Source: Burkholderiaceae bacterium (GTDB lineage: Bacteria; Pseudomonadota; Gammaproteobacteria; Burkholderiales; Burkholderiaceae). Taken from it: a stretch of DNA of 6,308 bases. Each line of letters starts with the position of its first letter. Positions within the stretch are counted from its first letter, which is position 1. Below, in pieces: positions 5,230 to 6,308 of this stretch. Both the position numbers and the translations under genes were made by a program. The stretch spans positions 1 through 6,308 of the forward strand of contig JAKONL010000616.1 of the NCBI GenBank assembly GCA_022701965.1, given 5' to 3'. The notes below the pieces were generated by a model, which was given only the letters and a program-made list of their open reading frames with translations, was not told the origin of the DNA and searched no databases.

Positions 5230-6308
5230 TGACCTCCATCGACATCGTCCCGGTGCGCACACCGGCGGAACTCGCCCGCTTCATCAAGCTGCCCTCGACG
5301 CTGCACGCGGGCGACCCGAACTTCGTGGCACCGCTCACCATGGAGCGGCAGGACGCGCTGTCGCCGAAGAAAAATCCGTTCTTCGCGCATGCCGAGACGC
5401 AGCTGTGGCTCGCCCGCAAGGACGGCCGCGACGTCGGCCGGATCAGCGCGCAGATCGACCGGCTGGTGAAGGACCCGGCCGTCGGCCACTTCGGCATGAT
5501 CTGCGCCGTGGACGACGCCGGGGTCTTCGCGGCGCTCTTCGATACCGCCGAAGCCTGGTTGCGCGCGCGCGGCAGGACGCACGTCCTCGGACCCTTCAAC
5601 CTGTCGATCAACGAGGAGACCGGCCTGCTGGTCGACGGCTTCGACACGCCGCCGATGATGCTGATGCCGCACGACCTGCCGTACGTCGCGGCGCGCGTCG
5701 AGGCGCGCGGCTATGCCAAGGCGAAGGACCTGATCGCCTATCTCTACGACATCGAGCACGAACTGCCGGCCGCCGCGCGACGCATGATCGGCCCGCGCAA
5801 GCCGGCCGCGCTCACGGTGCGCAACCTCGATCCGAAGCGCTACCTGGAGGAGTTCGACACCGTGACGGCGATCTTCAACGACGCCTGGTCGCAGAACTGG
5901 GGTTTCATCCCGTTCACCGAGGCCGAGATCGCGCACATGGCCAAGAGCCTGAAGATGTTCGTCGACCCGAAGTGCGTGGCCATCGTCGAGCTCAACGGCA
6001 AGGCCGTGGGCTTCGGCATTGCTCTGCCCAACCTCAACGAGATGATCGCCGACTTCGGCGGCAAGCTGTTCCCCTTCAACTGGGCCAAGCTGATGCTGCG
6101 CCTCAAGCGCGGCACTAAGACCGCACGCGTGCCGTTGATGGGCATCAGCCGCAGCATCAGCGGCGAACTGGCCGGCGCCATCGCGCCCTTCCTGGCCATC
6201 GATACCATGCGCCAGGGCCTGCGCGCCAAGGGCGTGAAGCAGGTCGAGCTGTCGTGGATCCTCGAAGACAACCGGCCGATGCGGCACATCATCGAATCGC
6301 TCGGCGCC
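5229..6308 (+). CDS. GNAT-fold acyltransferase family protein, ceramide synthase (bCerS)-like candidate, 3' truncated by window edge
   Basis: The start shares one base with the preceding stop (TGATG at 5227-5231) and 360 codons run open to the right edge. Features I recognise from a widespread proteobacterial family of about 370-390 residues, often labelled N-acetyltransferase or 'dATP pyrophosphohydrolase', are: V-P-V-R-T near the N-terminus; LPSTLHAGDPNFVAPL (21-36); KKNPFFAHAE (47-56); GPFNLSINEETGLLVDGFDT (121-140); GYAKAKDLIAYLY (161-173); and a C-terminal GNAT half ending VELSWILEDNRPM (339-351), normally followed by about 20 more residues. Acyl-CoA or acyl-ACP dependent N-acylation is the general chemistry of GNAT proteins. 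The bacterial ceramide synthase of Caulobacter is a GNAT-type protein, and placing this gene beside lipid headgroup and export genes is consistent with a similar role. That link is inference from family resemblance and context; substrate is unknown. The protein is apparently intact within the window and has no membrane helix. Confidence 0.8.
   Translation, partial: MTSIDIVPVRTPAELARFIKLPSTLHAGDPNFVAPLTMERQDALSPKKNPFFAHAETQLWLARKDGRDVGRISAQIDRLVKDPAVGHFGMICAVDDAGVFAALFDTAEAWLRARGRTHVLGPFNLSINEETGLLVDGFDTPPMMLMPHDLPYVAARVEARGYAKAKDLIAYLYDIEHELPAAARRMIGPRKPAALTVRNLDPKRYLEEFDTVTAIFNDAWSQNWGFIPFTEAEIAHMAKSLKMFVDPKCVAIVELNGKAVGFGIALPNLNEMIADFGGKLFPFNWAKLMLRLKRGTKTARVPLMGISRSISGELAGAIAPFLAIDTMRQGLRAKGVKQVELSWILEDNRPMRHIIESLGA

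Noticed and set aside
5127..6287. A 386-codon minus-strand open frame opposite the GNAT gene, and a similar one at 3757-5190.
   Set aside because: Composition is typical of antisense shadows (many His, Arg, Gln, Ala, Val and Asp), no motif is seen, and the forward frames carry clear family motifs.

Overview
The window is a high-GC (about 70% by eye), densely coded stretch, most likely from a Gram-negative pseudomonadote. The best evidence is a pair of LptF/LptG-type permeases, which serve outer-membrane lipid export. Codon third positions are almost all G or C. A beta- or gammaproteobacterial origin seems plausible, but I cannot place the organism more closely from sequence alone.

Layout: a leftward gene cut by the left edge (1-233) is separated by about 80 bases of divergent intergenic DNA from a rightward block that runs to the right edge. 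The block has six genes: a metallophosphoesterase (313-1299), a HIT-family protein (1283-1726), an LptF-type permease with a TTG start (1738-2919), a second LptF/LptG-type permease (2916-4010), a CDP-alcohol phosphatidyltransferase with an extra N-terminal domain (4021-5229), and a GNAT-fold acyltransferase of about 380 residues whose last residues are missing (5229-6308+). Spacings are +11 and +10 bases or overlaps of 17, 4 and 1 bases, so the six genes look like one translationally coupled operon. No RNA gene, mobile element, CRISPR array, repeat family or clear terminator was seen.

Taken together the genes suggest a membrane-lipid pathway: a headgroup-transferring CDP-alcohol phosphatidyltransferase, an acyltransferase resembling the family that includes the bacterial ceramide synthase bCerS of Caulobacter, two phosphoester or nucleotide hydrolases, and a private permease pair that could lift the product out of the inner membrane. 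The leftward partial gene looks like the N-terminus of a related CDP-alcohol phosphatidyltransferase, so two such enzymes may flank the promoter region. A sphingolipid or other unusual phospholipid synthesis-and-export locus is my leading hypothesis. The serine palmitoyltransferase, acyl carrier protein and ceramide reductase that would confirm it are not in the window.
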